In this document: in pieces, positions 37,070-48,837 of the stretch
Layout of the letters: every line of letters begins with the position of its first letter
Numbering within the stretch: position 1 is the first letter of the stretch
Assembly: GCA_009741485.1 (NCBI GenBank)
Contig: CM019229.1
Location: forward strand, 3,519,817-3,583,816
Reading direction: 5' to 3'
From: Malurus cyaneus samueli
Lineage: Eukaryota > Chordata > Aves > Passeriformes > Maluridae
Length of the DNA stretch: 64,000 nucleotides
Translations under genes and position numbers: made by a program
Notes under the pieces: model-generated
What the model saw: the letters and a program-made list of their open reading frames with translations, nothing else
Database searches by the model: none
Told to the model about the DNA's origin: nothing

Positions 37070-37685
37070 GGGCAGGGGGAGGGAGGGATGATATTTTGCT
37101 TGCCGCCTGTGGTGGCTCTTGTTTCTTGGGCTCTAGTTGCTCGAGAACCCGACTGCAAGCTGCCCGCAGCCGCTGGGAACAGACAGGATGGGGAGGCTGC
37201 TTTGTGGAGCTGCTGCAGAGAGACCAGGGAGCACCGTAGGGGAGCAAGGGATGGAGCGAGGCTGCGGGTGGTGAGGGAAGCTGGTAGCATGGTGGGGTTG
37301 CGCAACTGAATGAGAGCGTTGGGGGAGTCTCAGGCGGTGTCCTTGCGCAGGCCTGTATAGTGAGCTGTCAGGAAAGGTGAGATAGATACAATGGAAAAGA
37401 AGAGAGGGAGCAGGACACAGGGATAAGCTCCACTGCCATGAGGGCAGTGGGAGGAGTGGGAATATTTGGAGTTAATCGGTTCCTCTTGGAGTGGGAGGCT
37501 CCTGGTGCTATGCAGGTTGCCCAGGAGAAGCTGTGGCCCCTGGATCCCTGCAGTGCCAAGGCCAGGCTGGACATGGGGCTGGGAGCAGCCTGGGACGAGG
37601 GAGGTTCCCTGAATGGCAATGAGGAGCTTTAAGGTCGCCTTGTCAATCCACCAACCATTTCTTGGGAGTATCTGACATTCGGCAG
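37070..37685 (+). mobile_element. Distorted duplicate of the CR1 at 32030-32783
   Basis: Pieces such as GCAGGACACAGGGATAAGC, AGAAGCTGTGGCCCCTGGAT, GCCAAGGCCAGGCTGGACAT and GAGGAGCTTTAAGGTCGCC match the CR1 of the clean copy with many small insertions and deletions. It is not a separate insertion if the duplication is an artefact. Confidence 0.75.
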
Positions 37686-40600
37686 GGTGCTCCACGGTGG
37701 GTCTGGTGGTCAGTGGGAGGAATCTGCAGTTTAGATCCTGATGTCAGAATGTGAGCATCCCACGAAGAGTGGTGGGTTGGTTTGCGGCACCCCTTGGCAG
37801 TTGGCCTTCATGCTCAAGTTTCTGCTGACTTCCACAGGTTCTGCCGTGGCTGGATCGAGTTAGTGAGGAGAGATTAGAGGCGCTGTAAATTCAGACGCAT
37901 GTTCCTGATGGAGAATCCACCAATGTAAACGCTCCTTTGTTTGGTCACAGGTATTAGTTTCCTGTGCTGTGTCTCGTCTCACATCGGTCCAGCGAGATGA
38001 TTTGTTCATCAATGAATCCAGCTCCAGCAGAGTCAGGTCCAAGACTGAAGCGCTGAATTCGCGGGCGTGTTCTTGCACAAATGACTGCATTTCTGCTGTG
38101 CCACATCTACGTGCTGTTCAACGTCATGTGCCATGAGGTGAGGATTTTTCGCTGAACAGTGAGCATTGGGGAGCACATTAATCTGCGCTGAGTTTTGCCT
38201 GAGTTCCACTGCTCCTTGGCAGGCTCGGCTTGGGAGCATCTGCTTGCATCGAGTAGTGGTGCTAGGAGTTGTCTGGTGTTCACTGTGTTCGCTTGAAACT
38301 GGACGTGAGGCAGTACGATAGAATAGACTACAATTTAAACAGCTATGCATATGTGTTATGGATGTACATTCCTATAATAATCTGGGCTGAAGAAGGGGAA
38401 GTTGATGTTGCTGGAGGTGAAATGTTGCTTCCCTTGTAAGAGTGAATTGCTGCTGAAATAAAATCGATCAAGTCCTTGAGCGAAAAAAATCGATTCTTTG
38501 CACCATCGGTTACCTGAATTATAGATAGTCAGATTCAAAACTGGCTATGAGAAGGACGGCGAGTCTTCCGAAATTTAAGGGGTAAACTTATAAGCTGAGA
38601 GTTCAGTCTGGTCAGTGCTGGGATATTTTGGCCGCGGGGTTATTTTCTGTTATCTGCAGATACGTTTGTAGCTTTTCCTGCAGCTGCTTTGAGCATTGGT
38701 GGAACTCACAGTTGCGGGCTGGTGTTTGTGCTGTTGCTGGAGGGCACAGGATGAGTCAGCTATTCACTGGTGTGAGGGTTACAGCATACTAAGGGTCAGA
38801 TTCCTACAAGGCAACTGTTGTCTGGCAGTAGTGGATAAGCTTGTGACCGATGTGGGTGGAGACTTCCCGGTGTAGCTCTTAGGCGGTTGGCGTTTGATGT
38901 GTCTTGCGTCAGTTAATCTTCTATTGGGCGTGTGGGCGTTGGTGCTCTTGAGCGCTTTTAGATGTGGGTTTCCAGCATTGTGTTAGGAGCGGGGTGAGGC
39001 TGGTGCATCGGCTTTTAATTGGATTCGCTTGTTCTCTCGGGTTTTGGCAGCTCTTCCACTCCTGTGTGTAGGTGAAATGGCTGAGCGGTGTCAGCAAGCA
39101 GCGAGGGTGAGAGGAGGGGATCAGTTTTAAAGTTATTTTCTTCACAACTGCCTCAACGCTCGCGGGCCTCTTTCTCGGCTCTCTGGGGCGTCGGCAGCTG
39201 TGTGGTTCTTTCTCGTCTCTCATAGGAATCGTGGTCACTTTGTAATTTGATGTTGGCGCACATTGCCAAGGTATACCAGGACGAAACCTGCTGGGCTGGT
39301 ATTTTGTAGGGCGTTTTCCACATATGAAAGATCGGTCGGCAAACAATCACACATGAAGATACGCACCGCTGCTGTTTATGCAACCCCTGTCCCGAGGAGA
39401 GTCCCAGAGCTTTTCTACCAATGTATTTATAGACTTTCTTAATATATTTAGGCTTCCAGTCTTTGTTGCGGGAAACTGCCAGGTTGTCATGTAATTTTCC
39501 ATATGCTGTGGGAAGTGATATGCTTTCATTCATGGCTGAATACGCCTTCCTATGGAATAAAACCATGGGTGAGTGCCTCACTGTCGGTGGGCGATTCACC
39601 GCAGCAGGGTGGGCCCTAGGTGGTGGTCTGTATGGGATTTGGAGCAGCATCTGGCAGCTCCTGATTGGAGGGCCTGTTGGAATGGATATTCCATAGGTTG
39701 TTGGTAGTGATACTTGGAGGAAGTGTTTCTGAAGCTGTGCTGCGTGATTTCTGCTGTTTGACGAGGTTGTTCAAAGGTGATCTGCTGCTCACCGTGTAGG
39801 CATGTCAAGGGACAGAGACGGAGTGCTCTCAGCTGTGCATGCTCCTTTAGGGAAGGGGAAATGACACTTGGCCTTTGGATAAGGTAAGGAGTCACTGTGG
39901 AGGTAAAATCAGAACAAGAAAATCTTTGTATATCTGAGGGTTGGGATGTCTTCTCGACCGAGAGGCGCCAAATTCGCGTGCCAGGTTGGGCTGCAAGAGA
40001 TAGTATTGGAAGCCAGATATCTCTTAATTGAAGCTACATTTTTGTTTGCGCGAAGGAACCATTAATGAGGCAGTGACGTCTTCTGCTGGACTGGATTAGA
40101 TTGTTTATGAAGTTAGAGCAGTGCCGTTCATCAGTTGCCGTGTTTTGATTAGCTGACGGATATTTGTGTCGTGGTTGGGTACTAGGTTCTGGGTCTTTCT
40201 GTAGTTTTTGCGCGTCGCCTATTGCTTGCGTGAATATGTCATCATTGGCAGTACAGCGAGACTTCTTCTTTTCATTTATTCTATCTTTCTTGAAAGAAAT
40301 GCCTTTTCCAAAATTGGAATATTAATCACACGAGATTGTTATAACAGAAAAAATGCAGATAGGGATATAAATGAGGGTGGGCTGGTTTGAGTTCGTTATT
40401 TGTTTCACCGTTCTTAATCTAGCTTTTTCTGAGTGCTCTGTCCGAGCTGGTTCAGTGGATCTTAGTGGGTTTTTGCGTAAGTGTTTATGCTTCTATTAAG
40501 TACGACGGATATGCTGTTTACCATGCTTGGTCTAAGGCTGAAGACTTGTCCAGAGAAGATTATATAATGGGATGAGCATAGACAATCGGCGGTCAAGACC

Positions 40601-41686
40601 GAGAGAGGGCGCGGGGTCTCTCATTGACAAAGTAGCAGTGCCGTGGCAAAGTTAATGGTGATGGACGACTCTCAGCCTGTGCTGAATAACATGCCTCTGT
40701 AACTTTCGGGAGGATTCATGATTCCTTCCACGTTGCCAATGGTGGCGCGTGATAGGGGCCGAGGTGCGTTGCTGACACTTCTGGACTGCGGGTTGGTTCT
40801 TTGGGTGTGGGCGTGGATGCGTGTGTTTTTGCTGCGCCTTTGCAGAGTTTGTGTGAGCTTTGCTCTGAGCTAAACAGGGACACGTGCAGCCCTGAAATCC
40901 TCCTCTGGGGCAGAGCAGGAGAGATGAGACCCCAGGGGCACTCGGGTTTGGTCAGCACAGGGGAGCACCAGCAGAGCCAAGAGGAGATGTCCCTGACCGA
41001 TCAAACAGGGCTGGGAGCAAAATCTCAGGCAGCCAAAGCTTCTGCAGGAGTTTGGGAGGGCTGAATGCAAAACTGAGTGGTCACACCACCACTGCCCACA
41101 GCTGTCCCCACCATGAGAAAAAGCAGCCAAGCCCTGCATTCCTGAGCCTCGCCAGCCAGCTCCAGTCCTGGCTCCTGGTCACCCCAAATGGAAAGCAGGA
41201 TGAGTCCCCTGCGCTCCCGAGTGTTTCTGTCTGTTCCTATACCCCCTGATGTAAACCTTTATTTCCCCCTCCTTCAGTGTTTATTCCTGTTTCACCCTAA
41301 TGACCAGCTCAGAGTGAGTGTTTGCTTTCACTTTGATTATTGCACAGCTGTGTCTGAAAACCTAGAGAGGCATGGAAATGTTTTAAAAAGCACATTAAAA
41401 ACTATTAAAGCTCATTTGCTTTTGCATGTTCATTGGGTTTGAAATGGAGTTTAACATTGTTTGACACTGCTTCCCCCTCGTTCGCTCTCCGCCTGTGCCA
41501 CTGCAACGTGCAAGGGTTGTTCTTTGATGAGATTTTTGAGATCAGATCATCTAGTTTCTAAAGGAGAAAAAAAAAAAAAAACACAAGAAAGCTTAATTTT
41601 TCATCCAAAATATGAGAGTTTCACAGTGCAAAAGGATTTTACTGCAGAAAGAAATTTAGGGTCTTATCAGCAACCTCCAAGCTCAG

Positions 41687-43424
41687 CTGATAAATATCCT
41701 GCACCACGACTCTCAGAAATTGCGGAACTGCATCCTCAGAAAATTTCTGGAAGATCTTAAACCTCAGTATATATCTATGCGGAATAGGCAGAGCTCAGAG
41801 GAGCTGCACATGCTCACAGAAAGCTGAACTCAATCTCAAAGATCTTTCGCTCCAACCTGCATTGGATTGTGGATTGTCTGATTACGGTTGCCCAATCTCC
41901 CGCTTTTAGGACATAAATCAAAGAAAAACAGTGACAGAAAGATGCAAGTTTTTCACAGCATGAGAAGCGAAACCTGTTTGGGAAGAGTGAATCCACAGAA
42001 TTTTACAAAGCAAGCTACAATTTCACATCCCTTTTGTTAGGAAAGCGAGTAGAAGAAAATAGAGGCTTGGCTATCACCCCACTGCCTGTACGCGCAGTGA
42101 TTTGATTTAATAGCATGTGTGTGTCAAGATGAAAGGAAAGAACAGAAAGACTGAAGGCTTAGTGGCTGCTTTAGGCCCTGACAAAGATTTAGACCTAAGA
42201 ATTAGCCTAAAAGAGTAAAATTACCCTGTACAGAGAACATTGCAGCCCCAGGAGCAGCCTGAGCCTTTTGTAAACACCCAGAAAACAGCAAAAAACCTCC
42301 CTCTGCGGTATGCTTTCTCTTTGTAGCACTATGTTACACTGAAGATAATGCATAACAGTAGCAGGAAACACCTCCCAAAATCCCACACTGCCAAGTGTGT
42401 TGCAGTAGCGCCCTCTGGGGAAGAGGCATAAAGAGAAAAACGCCCATGACGCCAATTTGTACTGTAATGCATCGGTGGAACACCGGTTAACAACACTGGC
42501 AGGAGTGGAGAGTGAACTCAAAAAAGAAGCCTGCTTGGACTGTGCCTTTGAGAAGAATCCTGGCTGGTCCCCAAACAAGGTTCCCCTGCGTTCTTTGTTT
42601 TTCACCCCCAAAATGGAAAAAAAAAAAACAAACAAACAACAAAGTAAAGGCAGGCTGGTGTCCAGGGTGTGCAAACAACTGGCTGTGAGCACAGGAGGGT
42701 GGTGGAGAATTGTCAGAATGTTGGGTTTTGTTGCTTTGAGAGCTCAGGGATGGGACAGGGACAGTTTGCATCCATCCTTCATCAAGTGTAAAATACAGAC
42801 ACACCGAATTCAGAGGGGACAACTCCCAAAGAGAAGTTTCCCTGGTAAAAAGAAGAGGGGAACTCCCAAAAAGAAGCTTCTCTGGTTCTGGAAAATCCCT
42901 TTACTGGGAGTTGATGCCAAATATTGGCTTGTTCCTACCAGGTGGAACGGAAGCTTCACCTCCCAGAGCTCTTCTTGGGACAAATTGATTGGGACTGAAA
43001 AGATGGGAATGCAGGAGAAAGGGATCTCAGTGCTCCATGTTTAGTGGCACCTGAGTCAGAGAAAGCTACAGGAGGGAAATGCTGGTGGAAAATTTCAGGA
43101 ATTCACTCACTCAAGTCCTTCCAACATTTATCATCAAACCCAGGTCTGTGCAATTCCCCACTCTCATCATATAGTCCCATCCACAATTCCAACCTGAGGT
43201 ATTAATACTGCTTTAAAGCAAATTTGGGCCCAGAAATTCTATATACACTCACAAAAAATCCAGTCTTATATTTGCTAGATTCATTATATTTGGAAATATT
43301 TCCATGGCATCCCTAAAGTGGCATCATTGGGTCCATCTCACCTCCCAGGCAGTGCAGGGCACTGGGAGCCACATTTAAAAACAGAGCTGCAGCAAGAAGA
43401 GAGCGTCAGAGGGATGGAGAGCAA
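41687..43424. other. Unique non-coding stretch
   Basis: Normal-quality sequence resumes. A 195-codon plus-strand open frame (42457-43044) is present, with a low-complexity lysine-rich stretch caused by an A-run and no recognisable domain. I do not call it a gene. A CTCF-like motif lies at 42406-42421. Confidence 0.5.
42406..42421 (-). promoter_or_regulatory. CTCF-like binding motif
   Basis: On the plus strand the bases are TAGCGCCCTCTGGGGA. The reverse complement agrees with about 13 of 16 positions of the vertebrate CTCF core (CCACCAGGGGGCGCTA), including the AG-GGGCGCTA block. A motif alone does not prove occupancy, and chance matches of this quality do occur in 64 kb. Confidence 0.4.
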
Positions 43425-43625
43425 GAATCAAAGAATTATTGAGACTGGAAAAGACCTTAAAGGTCATCCAGTCCAACCACCACCACTGTTTTCACCACAA
43501 AACCCTGTCCTCAGGTGCCACATCCACATTTCCTCAATGATTCCAGGGGTGGTGACTCCACCACTTCCCTGGACAACCTTTACAACCCTTTCTGCGAAGA
43601 AAACTTCCCTAAAAACCAGAAGCAA
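43425..43625 (-). mobile_element. CR1-like LINE 3' fragment
   Basis: GAATCAAAGAATTATTGAGA followed by CTGGAAAAGACCTTAAAGG and TCATCCAGTCCAACCACC is a textbook inverted CR1 3' end. GGTGGTGACTCCACCACTTC and CCTGGACAACC follow as expected. It is 5'-truncated and non-coding. Confidence 0.95.
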
Positions 43626-44827
43626 TGTACTACAAATTAATTGTGGCAAGCGTGATCAGAGCAGCAGGAGTGTGTTTCAGTGATTATTACAACTTACAGG
43701 GGCTCAGTGAGAAAAGGCACAGGAAGGGAATACCTGTCCAGGTGACTGGTTAGGGCTCTGTGAGAGGCACTGAGCAGCCTGAGGCGAGAAAAGTGCAAAG
43801 TAGGTCAGATCCACAAGGCCACTTAGGCTCTCCTGTGCCTTTGCAGTGCTGTTTCAGCACTTTCTCACAATATTTTTCCCAGCTAGCCCTCCCTCCTGCT
43901 TCAGCAGCACACGCTGGTAGCGATAAACACCAATTGTCTTTGGAGATCAGCGTTTTCCTGGGGCAAGCACATTGCCTAATTGGAATAACTCGAATATTCA
44001 CCTCCTCAGCAAAACCACCAAGGCCAAAAGCACCTCTTCCTTTGTGCACACATGACTGGGAAGCAGAACACAGCACTGAAAGGCAGATCCTTGCATAATG
44101 CTGCCTTAAAAAGTTCACAATTTTGAGCACTATTGCTAAAACAGAGTTATGAAAGTAAAACGCTTGGAAAAAGAGAGTCAAAGCGACAATAACCTGTTAT
44201 GTAAAAGCAGGAACAAGTGGAAAGTAGCAGGGGTAGCTCGGGACAACCACTGAGCCACGTCCCTTGAAGCCACTGCATGATAGAGCTTGAACACAGCCCA
44301 AGTTCCCGTTGTCAGGGCAGCAGCTGTTTAGCAGCCCTGGGTATTTTTCCACAACAATTCAGAGGAGTAGGAAATATCCACTCTCCTCGGAACAAATTCT
44401 TCACCTATTCCACTCAGTTTTGCACAGAAATCCGTGCAGATACCTTCTTGTCGTGCCCTGTCCCTCCCAAGCCTGGCTGTGCTCCAAACTAAAACCTGTG
44501 AACTGAATCCAGCTGGATTCTTCCCCAGATCCTCCCTCTGGACTGAACCTGTTCTCCAAAAGCCTTGATTCTGCACCAAGGTCCTTCTGACTCCTGAGTG
44601 CCTGCACCTTTATGCCAAAGCTGCCAGGTGTTAAAGGGCTTTAACCTGCTACGAGAACTGAGAGTTCAAAATTAAGGAGGAAAAAAAGAAATGTTTAATA
44701 AAAGACAACGTGATTTTTTAGCAGAGGTGGTGAATCAACATCAGAATATCACATCCAAACAAGCAGCAGAGTCATTGCCTCAGTGCTCCAGGGGTGAGGT
44801 CAGCATCTCTCCCCTGAAAAAAAAAAA
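43626..44827. other. Unique non-coding stretch
   Basis: No gene or interspersed repeat was recognised. Open frames reach 143 codons on the minus strand (43750-44181) with no recognisable domain. Confidence 0.5.
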
Positions 44828-44966
44828 TCCCCAAATGGCTTGGGTTGGAAGGGACCTTAAAGATCACCCCATTCCAGGCCCCTACCATGGGCAGGAACAC
44901 CTTCCACTGAACCAGGCTAATCCAAGTCCCATCCCCTGAACATTCCCAGGAATGGGACATCCAAAA
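44828..44966 (-). mobile_element. CR1-like LINE 3' fragment
   Basis: AATGGCTTGGGTTGGAAGGG, then ACCTTAAAGATCACCCC and CATGGGCAGGAACACCTTCC, is an inverted CR1 3' end. It is preceded by an A-run at 44818-44827. Confidence 0.92.
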
Positions 44967-47437
44967 ATCTTACAGATGAGGTACCTTCAGAAAAAAATGC
45001 TGTAACAAAAGAGACGAGAAGGTTCCATGCAGGAGGAACAGGGAAATGCCTGGCCTGCACCATGCACCATCTCTGAGCTCTCACAGCAGCTCCCTGGAGC
45101 TGAAATCTTCCTGCTGTCCTCCTCTTTCCTGCTGTCCTCCTCCTTCCTGCTGTCCTCGTCCTTGCTGCTGACTTTCTTCTCAGCTTAGGTATAAAGAAAA
45201 GCCTGGACTAGAGCGGTGTAGAGTCATGAACTGAACAAACACGAGTCTGGCCAAACCCAGGACTGGTCCCTGGTTTGCAGCAGCTATTATGGTTTTCCTG
45301 GGAATTTGGTCAGCTTTGGAAGGCCACACCATGCATAAATCCACCTCCTCAGACTTTGCCAGCCAAATTATGCTTCTGAATCACCCCTGTGCTGTCCATG
45401 GGCAGCTCCCAAAGCCACCCTGCTGCCTGGTGCCATGTCCCATGCCAGCTGTGACTAAATGACAACCTTCTTGCTGTCCATTCCAGCCCTGCTCAGCAGT
45501 TCCTGTGGCTGGCCAAGCTCCCATCTGGCTGCTCCTGTGCACATCCTGCACGTCAGCTGGGTTCAGAGCTCCGTGCCCACACATTTCCACCGTGCCCACA
45601 GCTGCAAAGAACATTCCCAGAGAAACCAGGAGGGCAGGAAAGCAGTTCACCCTCAGCTTCCAATAAAGCTGAATTACAGCAGCACGGTTTGATCATTTCT
45701 GCAGAGTTGTTTGGTCTGGCCTCCTAAAAGCTCATAATGACAAAATCAAAAAACAAAAAAAAGGGAAGGTTTTCTTGGGCTAAATTTAGAAAATTATATA
45801 GGTATGGCTGCCTAAAGGTGACTTCAGACAATGCAGTGATGTTGAGGGGTTCTGGGTGCCCAGGGTAGCCAAGGAACCCAGGAGCACAGCCCAGGTCTGG
45901 TGCATCACAGTGCTGGTGGAATGTCATTGTCACCAGCCCCAGAGCCCCACAAAAGGCACCCCAGACACAGATCAGGATTTTACATCCCCTGACAAACACC
46001 TGCATGGGCTCTGTAAGTGCAGCTCTGAGCAACAGGAACAGAAAGGGACACCTGCGTTGCCTCTCGTAGCTTTGTTAATCCATGATTTCTCACTGCTTAC
46101 AAGAGGCAGAATTTGGCAATAAAATCAAGTTGTTCCACATTCCATCAGAACAGGAGGTGCCACACCTGAATCCAGCACAGCCAGACCACTCTGGTTCCAA
46201 TTGTTCCATCTGCATTTATTAATTAGTTTGCAATTCACTACTTGATTCTTTCATTTCCTTCCTTCTGTCCATTATCATTTCAGCTCATACACAGGGTACT
46301 GCTTTTCATTCATTCACGGAGGGCAATGGATTTTGCTTTCTCTTCTCAAAAGCACACGGCTTTTCCACCTCAGAATAGCACATGGACACTTGTGCTGCAC
46401 CTGCTCCAAGAGTATTCCACTTTTCTGCTTAGACATAAGGGCTACCCTCTGTGGCCTGAACACACATTGCACAACAAAGAAAAGCTGATGAGACAACTTC
46501 AAGATGGCTTGAAACAGTCCCAGATTCTCCAATTGCTCCTGACTGCAAGAGATAAGGGCAGATTGTGTGTTCCCTTGGAATAAAGTCATCTTGGACAGGC
46601 AACGCTGCACAGAATTCCTGGAATTACTACAAACTTCTACCTTACACCTTTCGTTATTGATAGCTGCTTTCAGCTCAGGGGAGAGGTTATCATAGAGGAC
46701 AAACCCATGAGGATCCCAGTCCAGATCCCTGCTGTCACAGGAATATCTAAACTAAACCATGTGAGTAAGAACACTGAGCTCTGACAGGATCAGGACTGCT
46801 GACACAGGAATGAAATCTCAGATCTGAGGGTAGATATTAAGAAAACTCCTTTTTTTACTGCAGTTGATGAGAGATTTTTGTCCTAGAATTGTAGTGAAAT
46901 GTTTTAGACCCAGAGCACAGCAGGGAGGCAACTGTGGCACAGAAGTCATGATTTCAAGAACACTCCCAAGACTGAAAAGAAACTTTGGGCAAAGGTTTCA
47001 GTTCGGAGTGACTGAACCTCAAATCCTGCTGCCAGTGAAACCAACGGGGGCTGACTCAGTGTTGAGGGGAGATGGTGTTTCACCTTCAGACCACGAACCT
47101 TGAGGCAGGATGGAAAGAGTAACCGACTCCAGCTCAGGAAAAGGATGTTCAACCACCTGAAGATTAAGATGGATTTGAACATTCCCCCTGTTCAGCACAA
47201 ATGCAGCTGCTTGAGAAGTCAAATGATGAAAGGAAATACAAAATTGAGTTCTCATCTGAAGCTCCTACTGAGCCTGTTCTTTCCAAGACCCACTTAGAAA
47301 AAAATGTCTGTAAGCAACAGAGAAGTGATTCAACTCTAGTTAAAATAAATTGAAGTGTGACTTTCTGTACCCAGTTTACATTGGATTGGACGCTAATCTG
47401 GATAGTGAAGTGGCCCAAACCTCCACTTGAGGAACAA
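44967..47437. other. Unique non-coding stretch
   Basis: No gene was recognised. The stretch contains the 18-bp tandem repeat at 45108-45169. Short featureless frames occur on both strands. Confidence 0.5.
45108..45169. repeat. 18-bp tandem repeat, about 3.4 copies
   Basis: Units starting at 45108, 45126 and 45144 each read TTCCTGCTGTCCTCCTCC with one or two changes. A partial unit follows at 45162. The unit is pyrimidine-rich. Confidence 0.92.
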
Positions 47438-47722
47438 CTGAATCTTTGAGGCTGGAAAAGCCCCCCAGGATCATCCAGTCCTGCCTGTGGCTGATCCCCA
47501 CCTTTTCCCCACCCAGAGCCCTGAGTGTCACCTCCAGCCCTTTCTTGGACAGCTCCAGGGATGGGCACTCCAAACCTTCCTGGGCAGCCCCTGCCAAGCC
47601 TGAGCACCCTTTCCATGAGAAATTCCTGCTGATGTCCAACTTGAACCTTCTCTGGCAGAGCTTGAGGTGTTTTCCCCTTGTCCTGTCCCTTGCTCCCCGG
47701 GAGGAAAGGCTGACTCGCACCT
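47438..47722 (-). mobile_element. CR1-like LINE 3' fragment
   Basis: CTGAATCTTTGAGGCTGGAA at the tail side is followed by GGATCATCCAGTCCTGCC, GGGATGGGCACTCCAAACC, CCTGGGCAGCCCCTGCCAAG and TTCCCCTTGTCCTGTCCC. All of these are in the order of an inverted CR1. The 200-codon minus-strand frame at 47164-47766 crosses it and is repeat-derived. Confidence 0.93.
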
Positions 47723-48641
47723 TGAAAGCCTCTCTCTGTTTTAAGCAGAAAATTTTTAACTTCCACATGAATTTAACTAAATCAGAGCTATTGAATGGAT
47801 TTGTAACTGAACAGACCTGAAGAACAGCTCTATGTTTGGAGTGCTCCTGCAATGCAGAAAAATAATGTTTCCAAAATTAGAGGCCGACTGGGCAGACAGC
47901 AAGAACTTTGACAGAGGTCTTTTGTGGAAGGGCTGTCATTTATCTCTGTTTGCTCTCCAGAGCACCAGGAGGAGCAACAATCAGTAGGATTTACAACTGG
48001 CCATAAATATATCTAGTGCCATTCCACTCCTAGGGCAGCCCAGAAGGACCACACGGTGCTCTCAGGGTTTGAGATTTCCCAAAGCAAGCTCAGAAATCCA
48101 CAGAGAAGAGGCCCAGCCATGAAACAGCTCAGACACACTTGAAACTTGCTTATTCCAACTTGTTGCCTCTGTGATAACATTCAACCCCTCAAAAGCTTCA
48201 TTTCAAAACTTTCTAGAGGGGCTCTCTTCCCCCCATCTCTTTTAGCTTTTTTTTTTTTTGTTTGGGTAACTGCCAAGGTTTCAAGGACAGCACTGATGAA
48301 GCATTAACTGAAGTGAAAACAAAACAGCCCTGAACAAAGGTGCCCTCACATTCTGCCTTCCCCAGCTGGAAGGAGCCAAGGTTTCCTATTTCCTCAGTGA
48401 CTCCAACCTATGAAGCTCTCACTACAAAACAACATTTCTTTCAACAATACCCAACTGCTTCCACCAGCTCTGGTCACAGGAGCTCATCCAGCGTCTCCTG
48501 TGGTCCACACTGATTCTCTTCATGTCTACTTTTCAAGGTCCTGCAGCAGCCAGGTTCTGCTCCTGTTTCAGGATTTCTGTGTTTCATGCCCACTGGGCAG
48601 CAAACCCCATAATCAGAAAAACCTCACAGCCATGGTCCCTT
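47723..48641. other. Unique non-coding stretch
   Basis: Nothing was recognised apart from a T-run at about 48247-48259. Confidence 0.5.
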
Positions 48642-48837
48642 AAAATCCCAAAAAGTCCTGAGCTGAGACTCACAGGGATCACCCAGCCCAGCCCAGCCCC
48701 TGGCCCTGCCCAGACCCCCCAACAGCCCCACCCTGTCCATCCCTGGCAGCGCTGTCCAAACGCTCCTGGAGCTCTGGCAGCCTCGGGGCCAGGACCATTC
48801 CCTGGGGAGCCTGGGCAGTGCCAGCACCCTCTGGACT
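48642..48837 (-). mobile_element. Young CR1-like LINE 3' fragment
   Basis: The reverse complement is nearly identical to 56070-56209 and 66-130. Over the roughly 130 bases shared with 56070-56209 I count by eye one substitution and one change in a G run. It retains the ACAGGGATCACCCAGCCC tail region. Such similarity implies recent insertion of this subfamily. Confidence 0.88.

Larger units (their letters stand above)
35965..41686. repeat. Error-laden second copy of 31730-35939
   Basis: The sequence follows the order of 31730-35939 but with very many insertions. By landmarks, 731 bp of the clean copy corresponds to about 1379 bp here nearest the gap. The next 2687 bp corresponds to about 3525, and the last 790 bp to about 821. 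From about 40860 onward the two copies are close to identical. The inserted bases are biased to G and T. This is best explained as unpolished long-read sequence and a false duplication. No frame inside 35965-40860 should be annotated, including the 165-codon minus-strand frame at 39153-39650. Confidence 0.85.

Noticed and set aside
39153..39650. 165-codon minus-strand open frame
   Set aside because: It lies within the error-laden second copy. The equivalent clean sequence (about 34000-34400) does not encode the same protein.
42457..43044. 195-codon plus-strand open frame
   Set aside because: It has no recognisable domain. It crosses an A-run that gives a lysine-rich stretch, and it overlaps open frames on the opposite strand. 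It lies in AT-moderate DNA without splice or promoter context.
47164..47766. 200-codon minus-strand open frame
   Set aside because: It runs through the CR1 fragment at 47438-47722 in sense orientation. It is repeat-derived and contains no intact reverse transcriptase or endonuclease motif.
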